Source of the DNA: Streptomyces sp. S.PB5 | Lineage (GTDB): Bacteria; Actinomycetota; Actinomycetes; Streptomycetales; Streptomycetaceae | Direction of reading: 5' to 3' | DNA length: 64,000 bases | Assembly: GCF_030403745.1 (NCBI RefSeq) | Contig: NZ_JAQMWP010000015.1 | Coordinates: 218,033 to 282,032 of the forward strand | Shown: positions 51,662-60,614 of the stretch, piece by piece | How positions within the stretch are numbered: position 1 is the stretch's first letter | How the letters are laid out: the number at the start of each line of letters is the position of its first letter | The notes under the pieces: model-generated | Database searches by the model: none | Seen by the model: only the letters and a program-made list of their open reading frames with translations | Told to the model about the DNA's origin: nothing | Translations under genes and position numbers: made by a program

Positions 51662-52843
51662 TCAGCTTTCCCGTACGTCGGTGGGGCTGTCGAAGATGCT
51701 GCCGGTGGTCGTCGGCTCGTCGGGGCCGTCGGGACTGTCCGGGATCAGGCCGCCGCCGTCGGGTACGTCGGGGGTGTCGGGGACGGTCTCGGGTCCGATG
51801 TCGGAGCCAGTTTCGGAGCCGCTGTCGGGGACGGGCTCCTCCTCGGCGCCCGACGGGTCCTCGACCGTGGGCCCGTCGGGCACGGTCGCGGTCTCCGGTG
51901 CGGTCGTCGGGGGCGGTGCCGTGACCGTCGAGAGCCTGTCCGGTGCCGAGCTCTGCGGGGCCGGGGAAGTGCTCTCGCCCGTGCTCGGGCTCACGCCGGA
52001 CTCGCTCGCGGACGGGCTCACCGTCCATGCGGGTGTCGCTGTCGGATTCGGCGTCGGCGTCGGCGTCGGTGACACCGGGACCGGTCGTGGTACGACGTGG
52101 TCGTGTCGCGTGTCGTGCCCGCAGCGCCGCTCGATCCAGGTGTTGTCGACGACGTCGATGATCGTGATGTGGGTGATCACCCGGACCGTCGGGGCCACCA
52201 CGACCACCTGCCCGTGCCGGTACCCGGCCCACGGCCGCCCCCTCGTCGCCGGCCCGTCGCCCGTCGCCCGGGCGGGCGTCAGCGGGTTGCCGCAGGCGCA
52301 GCGCACGCGCGGGACGCCCCGGTTGTCGACGAGGACGGCGGTGCCGGTCTGCAGGACGGACTGGAAGGCCGTGGCGTGTCCGTCCCGGTAGCCGTGGTTG
52401 GTGACGCGGGTGTCGGCGCGCAGTACGACGGAGGTGAGGGAGCGCAGATAGGCGGAGACCTGGTCCCGCCGGATGCCCTCGACCCGCGCGAAGGCCGCCT
52501 CCTTGGCGCGGTCGGCGGCCAGGTGTTCGATCTGCCGGTTCACATCGCAGCTGCCGGACCGGACGGTGCCGCCGTACAGCCCGGGCGTCCCGCCGGAGAC
52601 GGACCGCACGCGCGGTCGCGCCGGTTGCTGCGTCCGGGTGACGGGCGAGGGTGTGGCCGCGGCCGTCGTCGTCCGGGTGGCCGTCGAGTCCGTGAAGGGG
52701 TCGGGTCCCTGGGCCGCGACGGGCTGGAGGAGGAGTTCTCCGCTGGATGCCGTGCTCTCGTCGCCGTTGCCGCCGCAGGCGGCGACGATCAGTGCCGCCG
52801 AGAGCGTGCAGGCCGTGACGAAGGTTCCGGTGGATGGACGCAC
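51662..52843 (-). CDS. DUF6777 domain lipoprotein
   Basis: The 393-residue product has a lipoprotein signal (A-A-L-I-V-A-A-C, Cys about 22), then a linker and a DUF6777-like domain with G-L-Y-G-G-T, C-D-V-N-R-Q-I, V-S-A-Y-L-R-S-L-T, T-N-H-G-Y-R-D-G and C-A-C-G-N-P. A long Thr/Pro/Ser/Asp-rich tail follows. The GTG start at 52843 has CGGGAGA upstream. Function unknown; the region ahead of it is divergent from the lipase maturation factor gene. Confidence 0.78.
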   Translation of the reverse strand: MRPSTGTFVTACTLSAALIVAACGGNGDESTASSGELLLQPVAAQGPDPFTDSTATRTTTAAATPSPVTRTQQPARPRVRSVSGGTPGLYGGTVRSGSCDVNRQIEHLAADRAKEAAFARVEGIRRDQVSAYLRSLTSVVLRADTRVTNHGYRDGHATAFQSVLQTGTAVLVDNRGVPRVRCACGNPLTPARATGDGPATRGRPWAGYRHGQVVVVAPTVRVITHITIIDVVDNTWIERRCGHDTRHDHVVPRPVPVSPTPTPTPNPTATPAWTVSPSASESGVSPSTGESTSPAPQSSAPDRLSTVTAPPPTTAPETATVPDGPTVEDPSGAEEEPVPDSGSETGSDIGPETVPDTPDVPDGGGLIPDSPDGPDEPTTTGSIFDSPTDVRES

Positions 52844-52978
52844 CGTGTTCTCCCGCCTCGTGCCGGGCCGTTCGCCACCATTGTCTGCGTCACTCACTCG
52901 GGTTACGCAAGCGGAGGCACGGTACACGGAGCGTGACATAGGGTTCCGGCGCGACACTGGAGGGAGGAGCACCTGGCC

Positions 52979-54400
52979 GTGGACTGGTTCACCGCACCCG
53001 AGTACTGGCTGAGCCGGCTGGTCTTCCAGCGGGCTCTGGCCGGCGTGTACCTCGTCGCGTTCCTGACCGCGGCGCTGCAGTTCCGGGCGCTGCTCGGTTC
53101 GCGCGGCATGCTGCCGATTCCCCGCCATGTGGAGCGCACGCCGTTCAGGGCGGCGCCGAGCCTGTTCCAACTGCACTACTCGGACCGCTTCTTCGCGGTC
53201 TGCGCATGGTCGGGCTGCGCGGTGTCGGCGGCGCTGCTGGTGGGCGTCGACTCACAACTGCCGCTGTGGGCGGGGATGTTGCTGTGGGTGGTGCCGTGGG
53301 TGCTGTATCTGTCGATCGTCAACGCCGGCCAGACCTGGTACGGCTTCGGCTGGGAGTCCCTGCTGCTGGAGGTCGGCTTCCTCGCGGTCTTCCTCGGCAA
53401 CGACGAGGTGGCCCCGCCGATCGTCGTGCTGTTCCTGCTGCGCTGGATCCTGTTCCGGGTGGAGTTCGGGGCGGGGCTGATCAAGATGCGGGGCGACGCG
53501 TGCTGGCGGAAGCTGACGTGCCTCTACTACCACCACGAGACGCAGCCGATGCCGGGCCCGTTGAGCTGGTTCTTCCACCATCTGCCCCGGCCGCTGCACC
53601 GGGTGGAGGCGGCCGCGAACCACTTCACCCAACTCGTGGTCCCCGTCCTGCTGTTCACCCCCCAGCCGATCGCCACGGCCGCCGCGTCCCTGATGATCCT
53701 CACCCAGCTGTGGCTGGTCCTGTCGGGCAACTTCTCCTGGCTGAACTGGATCACCATCGTGCTCGCGGTCCCGGCGCTGGACCTCCCGGGCGAGGCGCCG
53801 GACACGGCCGACGCCCCGCTCTGGTACGAGGCCGTCGTCCTCGCCGTCGCCGCGCTGATCGTCTGCCTCAGCTACCGCCCCGTCACGAACATGATCTCCC
53901 GCCGCCAGATCATGAACCGCTCCTTCGACCCGCTCCACCTGGTCAACACCTACGGCGCCTTCGGCAGCGTCAGCCGCTACCGGTACGAGGTGGTGGTCGA
54001 GGGCACGGCCGACGAGGTGCCGCGCGAGGACTCGGACTGGCGCGAGTACGAGTTCAAGGGCAAGCCCGGCGATCCCCGGCGCTGGCCGCGCCAGTTCGCG
54101 CCGTACCATCTGCGCCTGGACTGGCTGATGTGGTTCGCCGCGCTGTCGCCCGCCTATGCGGGATCATGGTTCGGGACGTTCGTGGAACGCCTGCTGGAGA
54201 ACGACCGAGCCACCCTGAGGCTCCTGCGTCGCTCACCGTTCCCACCCGACGCACCGCCCCGGTACATCCGCGCCCGTCTGTTCCGGTACCGGTACACGAG
54301 CTGGCGCGAACTGCGGGAGACGGGGGCGTGTTGGGAGCGGGCGTATGTGCGGGAGTATCTGCCGCCTACCCGGTTGACGGAGAAGGCGCGGAGGGTTTGA
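52979..54400 (+). CDS. lipase maturation factor family membrane protein
   Basis: The 473-residue integral membrane protein is of the LMF1 family: several helices in the first 300 residues, the W-Y-G-F-G-W-E-S-L-L-L-E-V-G-F block, K-M-R-G-D-A-C-W-R-K-L-T-C-L, Y-Y-H-H-E-T-Q-P-M-P, and a soluble C-terminal domain with A-P-Y-H-L-R-L-D-W-L-M-W-F. In animals LMF1 helps lipases fold; the bacterial role is unknown. The GTG start follows GGAGGGAGGAGCACC. Confidence 0.83.
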   Translation: MDWFTAPEYWLSRLVFQRALAGVYLVAFLTAALQFRALLGSRGMLPIPRHVERTPFRAAPSLFQLHYSDRFFAVCAWSGCAVSAALLVGVDSQLPLWAGMLLWVVPWVLYLSIVNAGQTWYGFGWESLLLEVGFLAVFLGNDEVAPPIVVLFLLRWILFRVEFGAGLIKMRGDACWRKLTCLYYHHETQPMPGPLSWFFHHLPRPLHRVEAAANHFTQLVVPVLLFTPQPIATAAASLMILTQLWLVLSGNFSWLNWITIVLAVPALDLPGEAPDTADAPLWYEAVVLAVAALIVCLSYRPVTNMISRRQIMNRSFDPLHLVNTYGAFGSVSRYRYEVVVEGTADEVPREDSDWREYEFKGKPGDPRRWPRQFAPYHLRLDWLMWFAALSPAYAGSWFGTFVERLLENDRATLRLLRRSPFPPDAPPRYIRARLFRYRYTSWRELRETGACWERAYVREYLPPTRLTEKARRV

Positions 54401-54538
54401 CGTCTACGGGGTGGAGGGTGTCCGACAGCGGTACCAGCGCCGTCGGGATGTCCGCGGGAGGAAGCGCCTCCGCCGGTGCGGAAACGGGCTCCGGCCCGGA
54501 ACGGGTCTGGCCGGGACCGATGGGTTCCGGCACGCCGT

Positions 54539-55435
54539 CTAGTTGATCACGAACCATGCCACTGCCGTTTCTGTGGTGGATGCCTGGGTGAGGAGAACGG
54601 TGAAAGAACCGGCTGCCGGGTCGGGGACGGCGGCGCGTACCGCGATACCCGGCTTGTCCTGCTGAACGGTGGCGAGGACCATGCTCGCCGGTCCGAGCGT
54701 CGGCCCCGTCACGGTGACGCGGTCGCTGCCCGCCGGGATCGTGGCGCGGCCCCCGGAGCTGAACACCGCGGAACCGCGGACCTGCAGCGCGGTCGATCCG
54801 GGGTTCGGCGCGGTGGCGTACACGCCGATGCCGCCCGCGTTCGCCGACGTGGCGCCGAACACGCCGATGCCGCCCTCGCCGAGCGCGTCGCCCTCCACGC
54901 CGATGCCGTACTGGGTGAGGCCCCGGCCGATGACGCCGATCGCTCCGTCGCCCCAGACTCCGGTGCGTGCGTAGCCGAGGACGCCGTACCCCCCGTTCAG
55001 GCCTTGCCGGTTGATGCCTTCGACCCCGAAGCCGCCGGCATCGGAGGCTTCACCGATCACACCGGCTCCCGAGCCGGACCCACGGACCCCGACGCCGCCT
55101 GGGGAGTTCCCCTGGACACCGGTACCGCTGCCCCTGTCCTCGCCGAACACCGCGGTCCCCCTGGAGGACACGCCGTGCACACCGGCCCCGTTCCTGCCCG
55201 ACGCCCCGTACACCCCGTCGCCGTCGTAGCTGTACCCTCGCACGGCACTGCCCCTGAAGGAGACGCTGTAGAGACCGTCTCCGCCCCGGGACTCCCGGTC
55301 GGACGGAGCGCCGAAGAGATACAGGCCTGTGCCGTCCGCGTTCCCCTGGGCTTGGTTGATCAGCTGCGTCGCGCTGTCCTCGGTGTTGTTCTTGTTCGCG
55401 CCCGAGCCCTGAATGATGGGCTGCCCGTCTGCCAT
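54539..55435 (-). CDS. Gly-rich repeat protein
   Basis: The 298-residue product has about 14 short repeats, each ending G-V-X-G or G-(I/V)-G-V, from residue 50 to 210. This is the pattern of a beta-solenoid as seen in phage tail-fibre-like or spore-coat proteins. The end is a beta-rich domain with V-T-G-P-T-L-G and A-V-A-W-F-V. No signal peptide or membrane segment is seen. I do not know the family. The 138 bases before it hold no recognisable gene. Confidence 0.7.
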   Translation of the reverse strand: MADGQPIIQGSGANKNNTEDSATQLINQAQGNADGTGLYLFGAPSDRESRGGDGLYSVSFRGSAVRGYSYDGDGVYGASGRNGAGVHGVSSRGTAVFGEDRGSGTGVQGNSPGGVGVRGSGSGAGVIGEASDAGGFGVEGINRQGLNGGYGVLGYARTGVWGDGAIGVIGRGLTQYGIGVEGDALGEGGIGVFGATSANAGGIGVYATAPNPGSTALQVRGSAVFSSGGRATIPAGSDRVTVTGPTLGPASMVLATVQQDKPGIAVRAAVPDPAAGSFTVLLTQASTTETAVAWFVIN

Positions 55436-55554
55436 CTCGCCCCCGATTCCCCGGTGTTGGGGTGGAAGCTAACTTCGCGGCCGGGTTCCGTAAAGCACGA
55501 GGCTTGGCGGAACGAGACGTAGATTTCAGGTCCGTGCGGCCAGGGCGGGGACGT

Positions 55555-56184
55555 TCAAAGGCCGTAAACCCGGGTGGCCGTGCCATCGAAGAGGTCAGCC
55601 TGTCCGACCGCGCCGGTACCTCTGGTCAACTCCTTTGCCGTGGACAGCACTTCACCGTAGGACACCCCCAACGTGCAGACCGGCCAGTCCGAGCCGAACA
55701 TCAGCCGGTCCGGGCCGAAGGCGTCCAACACGACGTCCGCGTAAGGGCGCAGGTCGTCGACCGTCCAGCCCGCGGGGTCGGCCTCGGTGACCATGCCGGA
55801 GAGTTCGCAGACGGTGTCGGGGTGCGCGGCGAGGGCGTGGATGTCGGTGGACCAGGGTTCGAGGGCTCCGGAGGCGATGGGCGGCTTGCCCACGTGGTCG
55901 AGGACGAAGGCGAGTTGAGGCAGAGACGCGGCCGCCTTGACGCTCACCGGCAACTGGTGGGGCAGGACGATGAGGTCGTGGCCGGCGGCGAGGGACAGGA
56001 GTTTCGGGGTCTCCTCGGGGACGGTGATCGTCTGGACGAGCACCGTGCGGTCGACCCCGGCCGCCCGCGCCTCGGCGGCGAGGTCCGCCACCGTGAAGTC
56101 GCGCCGGATCGGACTGCCCTCCTCGATCCAGTCCTGGTCCCGGACGGACAGGTCCCAGACGTGGTGGTGCGCGTCGACCGTCAC
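55555..56184 (-). pseudogene. L-fuconolactonase-like amidohydrolase with internal deletion
   Basis: The 209-residue product keeps both ends of an amidohydrolase-2 barrel: the metal motif H-X-H (D-A-H-H-H-V-W-D) at the start, V-L-D-H-V-G-K-P-P near 94-102 and G-S-D-W-P-V-C at 164-170. Between L-S-L-A-A (about 67) and H-D-L-I-V-L-P-H-Q (about 70) roughly 70 residues found in full-length relatives are missing, with the reading frame kept. The lost part would be strands 3-4 of the TIM barrel. The enzyme may be inactive. Start GTG 56184 overlaps the preceding stop. Confidence 0.65.
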
Positions 56185-56495
56185 GGCAGCTCCCATACGA
56201 CCGGCAGGCCCGCCTCCGCGCCCTCGTCCGAGTAGTCGTGGACCACCTCCAGCAGCTCCGCCATACGGGCCTGCCACGCCACGTTGACCGGGAGTTTCTC
56301 CAACTCGGCGAGCAGACGGGCGTAGTCCTCGCACTCCAGGACATGGAAAAGGTCGGTGCCGCTGCGCCAGATCGTCCACGAGCTCGCGCCGGCCGCGCGG
56401 ATCGCGTCCGTCAGTTCCTTCGGGACCTCGCGATGGGCGGCGTCGTACTCAGCGACGCGGTCGGCGCGGACCTTGGTGTGCAGGGCGACTCTCAT
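56181..56495 (-). CDS. L-rhamnose/L-fucose mutarotase (RhaM-like)
   Basis: The 104-residue protein is a DUF718/RhaM sugar mutarotase: R-V-A-L-H-T-K-V-R, Y-D-A-A-H-R-E-V-P, S-S-W-T-I-W-R-S-G-T-D-L-F-H and D-Y-A-R-L-L. It speeds exchange of sugar anomers. In this operon, with L-fuconate dehydratase, the substrate is more likely L-fucose. Its start (ATG 56495) overlaps the AKR stop and its stop overlaps the lactonase start. Confidence 0.82.
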   Translation of the reverse strand: MRVALHTKVRADRVAEYDAAHREVPKELTDAIRAAGASSWTIWRSGTDLFHVLECEDYARLLAELEKLPVNVAWQARMAELLEVVHDYSDEGAEAGLPVVWELP

Positions 56496-57439
56496 GACGG
56501 CTCCCCAGGCGGCAGTGATCCCGTGTCCCGCAGCTCCTGCCAGAGGGCGGCGGGCACCTCGGCCGTGAACTGGTCGGCGCAGTCGTGTACTTCGGCCGCC
56601 GAGCGGGCGCCGACGAGGACGCTCGTCACCGCCGGATGCGCCGCGCAGAAGGCCAGGGCGACGGCCCGCAGGGTCGTGCCGTGGCGGTCGGCCACCGACT
56701 TCAGGTGCAGCGCGCGGTCCAGCAGTTCGGCCGGGACCCGGGCGTAGTCGTACGTCGCCCCCGGGCGCGGGTCCGCCAGCAGGCCCGAGTTGAAGGCACC
56801 GCCGACGACCACCGCCGTACCGCGTGCCACGGCCGCCGGCAGCAGATCCGTCAGCGCGCTGTGGTCCAGCAGGGTGTAGCGGCCCGCGCACAGCACCACG
56901 TCGACGTCGGTGTCGCGGACGAAGCGGGTGAGCATCTCCGTCTGGTTCATGCCGGCGCCGATCGCCCCGACCACGCCCTCCGCGCGGAGCTTCTCCAGGG
57001 CCGGGTAGCCCTCGCGGAAGGCGGCTTCGGCGTGTTCGTCGGGGTCGTGGAGGTAGACGACGTCGACACGGTCGAGGCCGAGCCGTTCCAGGCTGGCGTC
57101 GAGGGTGCGTCGTATGCCGTCCTCGGTGAAGTCCCAGACGCGATGGTGCGTGGCGGGGACCGCGAAGGCGTTCGCCAGGTCGTCGCCGCCGGCGTCGGTC
57201 GGCTCCAGGCGGCGGCCGACCTTCGTCGAGATCGTGTACTCCTCGCGTGGATGCTCGCGCAGGGCGGCGCCGAGGCGGCGTTCGGAGAGGCCGAGGCCGT
57301 AGTGCGGGGCGGTGTCGTAGTAGCGGATGCCGCGGTGCCAGGCGGCGGCCACGGCCTCGTACGCCTGCTCCTCGCCGACCTCGGTGAACAGGTTGCCTAT
57401 GCCTGCCGCGCCGAAGCCCAGGCCGGCCGGGGTGCTCAC
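56492..57439 (-). CDS. aldo/keto reductase, probable L-fucose dehydrogenase
   Basis: The 315-residue AKR has D-T-A-P-H-Y-G-L-G with the Asp and Tyr of the active site at about residues 42-46, S-T-K-V-G (catalytic Lys) and V-V-Y-L-H-D-P with the His. It resembles D-threo-aldose 1-dehydrogenase (L-fucose dehydrogenase). In this operon it would oxidise L-fucose to its lactone with NAD(P). GTG 57439 overlaps the SDR stop, so translation is coupled. Confidence 0.83.
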   Translation of the reverse strand: MSTPAGLGFGAAGIGNLFTEVGEEQAYEAVAAAWHRGIRYYDTAPHYGLGLSERRLGAALREHPREEYTISTKVGRRLEPTDAGGDDLANAFAVPATHHRVWDFTEDGIRRTLDASLERLGLDRVDVVYLHDPDEHAEAAFREGYPALEKLRAEGVVGAIGAGMNQTEMLTRFVRDTDVDVVLCAGRYTLLDHSALTDLLPAAVARGTAVVVGGAFNSGLLADPRPGATYDYARVPAELLDRALHLKSVADRHGTTLRAVALAFCAAHPAVTSVLVGARSAAEVHDCADQFTAEVPAALWQELRDTGSLPPGEPS

Positions 57440-58191
57440 CGGCCCGCCGGGCGCAGGCGCAGGCCCTGCATGCCGCCGTCGACGGCGAGGGAGGTGCCGG
57501 TGGTGGCGCCGGAGAGAGGGCTCGCCAGATACGCGATGGCGCCGGCGACCTCGTCGGCCGAGACCAGGCGGCCGGTGGGCTGGCGGGCCTCCAGGGCGGC
57601 GCGTTCGGCGGCGGGGTCGGGGGCCTTGTCGAGGAGACGGCCGATCCAGGGGGTGTCCGCGGTGCCGGGGTTGACGCAGTTCACGCGGATGCCCTCACGG
57701 ACGTGGTCGGCGGCCATCGCGAGGGTCAGCGAGTACACGGCACCCTTGGTCGCGCTGTACAGGGCGCGCTGCGGCAGGCCCGCGGTGGCGGCGATCGAGC
57801 AGGTGTTGACGATCGCGGCGTGCGAGGACTCCCGCAGGTGCGGAAGGGCGGCGCGGGCCGTGCGGACCATGCCCACGACGTTGACGTCGAGGACCCGGTG
57901 CCATTCCGCGTCGTCGTTGTCCTCGACGGTGCCCTGCGCCCCGATGCCCGCGTTGTTGACCAGTACGTCGAGACCGCCGAGCTCCGCGACGGCCGCGGCG
58001 ACCGCCGCGCGCACCGAGGCGTCGTCCGTGACGTCGGCCTTGAACGCGAGCAGCGGTTCCGTCACCGACGAGGGGTCCAGGTCGAGGACGGCGACCCGGG
58101 CGCCGCGTGCCGCGAGGAGTTCGGCGGTGGACCGGCCGATGCCGGAGGCGCCTCCCGTCACCAGCGCCTTGAGACCCTCGAAGTCACTCAT
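57436..58191 (-). CDS. short-chain dehydrogenase, probable 2-keto-3-deoxy-L-fuconate dehydrogenase
   Basis: The 251-residue SDR has the NAD motif T-G-G-A-S-G-I-G-R, the N-N-A-G motif, a Ser in N-T-C-S-I-A-A, and the catalytic Y-S-A-T-K. In Xanthomonas and Burkholderia L-fucose clusters such a dehydrogenase acts on 2-keto-3-deoxy-L-fuconate, after the dehydratase. The start ATG 58191 overlaps the fucD stop. The exact oxidised substrate is assigned from context. Confidence 0.83.
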   Translation of the reverse strand: MSDFEGLKALVTGGASGIGRSTAELLAARGARVAVLDLDPSSVTEPLLAFKADVTDDASVRAAVAAAVAELGGLDVLVNNAGIGAQGTVEDNDDAEWHRVLDVNVVGMVRTARAALPHLRESSHAAIVNTCSIAATAGLPQRALYSATKGAVYSLTLAMAADHVREGIRVNCVNPGTADTPWIGRLLDKAPDPAAERAALEARQPTGRLVSADEVAGAIAYLASPLSGATTGTSLAVDGGMQGLRLRPAGR

Positions 58192-59543
58192 GCCGCATGC
58201 CCCTTCTTGTCCGAGGTCTTGAGGTCGGCGGCCCAGAAGGCGCCGTCCGGGAACGTGTACCGCGCGATCGACTCGGCCTTCATGGCGGCCGAGAAGCCCG
58301 GCGCGGTGGGTGCCGTGTAGTGCCCCTCCCTGATCACCACCGGATCGAGGAAGTGGTCGTGCAGATGGTCGACGTACTCGATGACCCGGTCCTCGGTGGT
58401 GCCGGTGACCGCGATGTAGTCGAACATCGACAGGTGCTGGACGAGTTCGCACAGGCCGACTCCGCCCGCGTGGGGGCAGACCGGTACGCCGTACTTGGCG
58501 GCGAGCAGCAGGATCGCGAGGTTCTCGTTGACGCCGCCGACACGGGCCGCGTCGATCTGGAGGACGTCGAGGGCGCCGGCCTTCAGGAGCTGTTTGAAGA
58601 CGACCCGGTTCTGGACGTGCTCGCCGGTGGCGACCTTCACGGGGGCGACGGCCTCGCGGATCGCGGCGTGGCCGAGGACGTCGTCGGGGCTGGTGGGCTC
58701 CTCGATCCAGTACGGGTCGAACTCGGCGAGGGCCTTGGTCCAGCGGATGGCCTCGTCGACGTCCCAGCGCTGGTTGGCGTCGATGGCGACGCGGATGTCC
58801 GGGCCGACGACGGAACGGGCGACGCGGCAGCGCCGTAGGTCGTCCTCCAGGTCCGCGCCGACCTTGAGCTTGATCTGCCGGAAGCCGTCGGTGACGGCCT
58901 GGGTGGCGAGGCGGGTCAGCTTCTCGTCGCTGTAGCCGAGCCAGCCGGGGGAGGTGGTGTAGGCGGGGTAGCCGCGCTCCAGCAGCCGGGCCGTGCGTTC
59001 CTCCGCGCCCGCCCTTCCCTTGCGCAGGATCTCCAGCGCCTCCTCGGGTGTGAGGGCGTCCGTGAGATAGCGGAAGTCGATCTGGGCGACCAGCCACTCC
59101 GGGTCGGCCTCGGCGAGCAGCCGCCACAGGGGCTTGCCGGCGCGCTTGGCCGCCAGATCCCATACGGCGTTCATGACGGCGCCGATCGCCATGTGTATCA
59201 CCCCCTTCTCGGGTCCGAGCCAGCGCAGCTGGCTGTCGCCGGTCAGGTCGCGGTTGAGGGTCCCCGGATCCGCGCACAGCTCGTCGACGGACCGTCCGAC
59301 CACGTGGTGCCTGAGCGCGTGGATGGCGGCCACCTGGACCTCGTTGCCCCGCCCGATGGTGAAGCTGAAGCCGTGCCCCTCGTGTCCGTCGGCCCCGTCG
59401 GTGCGCAGGACGGCGTACGCGGCCGAGTAGTCGGGGTCCGGGTTCATCGCGTCGGAGCCGTCGAGCTCGCGCGAGGTGGGGAATCGGATGTCGTAGGTGT
59501 CGAGCGCGATGACGCGAGAGGCGGCGCCGGGGGTCGGTGACAC
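58188..59543 (-). CDS. fucD: L-fuconate dehydratase (enolase superfamily)
   Basis: The 451-residue enzyme is close to FucD of Xanthomonas and human ENOSF1: Y-P-A-Y-T-T-S-P-G-W-L-G-Y, the catalytic K-L-K in I-K-L-K-V-G, D-A-N-Q-R-W, E-E-P-T-S-P-D-D, S/A-T-G-E-H, and H-A-G-G-V-G-L-C-E with the general-acid/base His. It dehydrates L-fuconate to 2-keto-3-deoxy-L-fuconate. I chose GTG 59543 with AAGG upstream; ATG 59567 adds 8 residues. It is the first gene of the fuc operon. Confidence 0.9.
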   Translation of the reverse strand: MSPTPGAASRVIALDTYDIRFPTSRELDGSDAMNPDPDYSAAYAVLRTDGADGHEGHGFSFTIGRGNEVQVAAIHALRHHVVGRSVDELCADPGTLNRDLTGDSQLRWLGPEKGVIHMAIGAVMNAVWDLAAKRAGKPLWRLLAEADPEWLVAQIDFRYLTDALTPEEALEILRKGRAGAEERTARLLERGYPAYTTSPGWLGYSDEKLTRLATQAVTDGFRQIKLKVGADLEDDLRRCRVARSVVGPDIRVAIDANQRWDVDEAIRWTKALAEFDPYWIEEPTSPDDVLGHAAIREAVAPVKVATGEHVQNRVVFKQLLKAGALDVLQIDAARVGGVNENLAILLLAAKYGVPVCPHAGGVGLCELVQHLSMFDYIAVTGTTEDRVIEYVDHLHDHFLDPVVIREGHYTAPTAPGFSAAMKAESIARYTFPDGAFWAADLKTSDKKGHAA

Positions 59544-59582
59544 TGAGGGCCTTTCGGTCGGGGGCATGGGAACGGGCTCGTC

Positions 59583-59748
59583 AGTCCTGGGCTCGGCCGG
59601 TCGTCACGCGGGCGATGACCATGTTGTCGCCCTGGTCGGCGCTGATGGCGCCGACGTACCCGGTCTGCACGATCCCGCCGCCCGCGGCGAGGGTGCCGCG
59701 ACGACGCGGACCGCGGTGCCGTGCTCGCGGGCGGTCCTGCCGGGCATC
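59583..59748 (-). pseudogene. possible degraded ORF upstream of fucD
   Basis: Minus-strand translation gives a start-like M-P-G-R-T-A-R-E-H-G-T-A-V-R in one frame, and in another G-T-L-A-A-G-G-G-I-V-Q-T-G-Y-V-G-A-I-S-A-D-Q with a stop at 59583. Together they look like one reading frame broken near 59700. I could not name the family. It may be only chance, or a remnant of the original operon leader gene. Confidence 0.25.
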
Positions 59749-59854
59749 AGGCGGCTCCTCGTTGAACGTGTTCGAGCAGATGACCGCATACTTATCAGAC
59801 CACTCTGCCGGAAGAACACCCTCCGGCGCCGATTTTTCCGGAGTTTGGGCCATA

Positions 59855-59867
59855 GTGGTCCGACCAC
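59855..59867 (+). promoter_or_regulatory. GntR/FadR-type operator
   Basis: GTGGT-CCG-ACCAC is a perfect palindrome that fits the TGGT-N3-ACCA pattern of FadR-subfamily regulators. It lies 43 bases upstream of the GntR gene. A similar half-site, AGACCACT, lies at 59799-59806. This region between the regulator and fucD is the likely control point for both. Confidence 0.65.
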
Positions 59868-59909
59868 ATCGCTGGCTAGACTTCCGCCACCGGTGAGTGG
59901 AGGAATGGC

Positions 59910-60614
59910 GTGGACGACGAGACAGCCCCGCAGAAGGGCACCGTGACGCAGCGCGCCATCGAACAGATCAAGGCGATGATCGGCGAGGGGCGGCTGGAGC
60001 CGGGGCAGCGGCTGCCGACCGAGCGGGATCTCGCGGTGCAGCTCGGGATCTCGCGCAGCTCGATGCGGGAGGCGATCCGGGCGCTCACCGTGATGGGGGT
60101 GCTGGAGGCCCGGCACGGCTCGGGCATCTATGTCACGCAGTTGGAGGCCGGGGATCTGCTGGAGACGTTCGGTGTCGTCGCCGATCTGTCCCGGGGGCCT
60201 CAGCTGGTGGAACTGCTGGAGGTGCGGCGGATCCTGGAGTCGACGGCGACGGCCATGGCGGCGGCCCGGATCACTCCGGATCAGCTGGCCGAGGTGGAGA
60301 AGCATCTGACGGCGATGAACGCCACGGACGATCCCGAGGAGATCCTCGCCCACGACCTCGCCTTCCATCGGGAGATCGTGACGGCGGCGGGCAACGAGAC
60401 GATGGCGGCGGTTCTGGAGGGGCTGTCGTCTCGTACGTTCCGCGCCCGGGTGTGGCGGGCGTATCAGGAAGAGGGGGCGTTCGAGCGGACGCGGCGCGAA
60501 CACACGGCGATCCACCGGGCGTTGGCGGCGCGTGATCCGGAGGCGGCCCGGGCGGCCGCGGCGGCGCACGTGGGGGAAGTGGAGCAGTGGCTCCGAAGCC
60601 GGCTGGGCGGCTAG
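59910..60614 (+). CDS. FadR-subfamily GntR regulator of the fucose operon
   Basis: The 234-residue protein has an N-terminal winged helix (I-K-A-M-I-G-E-G-R-L-E-P-G-Q-R-L-P-T-E-R-D-L at about 20-40, then S-R-S-S-M-R-E-A-I-R-A-L) and a FadR-type helical effector domain (V-E-L-L-E-V-R-R-I-L-E-S, with D-L-A-F-H-R and H-T-A-I-H-R as metal/ligand sites). It is divergent from the fuc operon with a palindrome between. The inducer is likely L-fuconate or a related intermediate, by analogy. Confidence 0.87.
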   Translation: MDDETAPQKGTVTQRAIEQIKAMIGEGRLEPGQRLPTERDLAVQLGISRSSMREAIRALTVMGVLEARHGSGIYVTQLEAGDLLETFGVVADLSRGPQLVELLEVRRILESTATAMAAARITPDQLAEVEKHLTAMNATDDPEEILAHDLAFHREIVTAAGNETMAAVLEGLSSRTFRARVWRAYQEEGAFERTRREHTAIHRALAARDPEAARAAAAAHVGEVEQWLRSRLGG

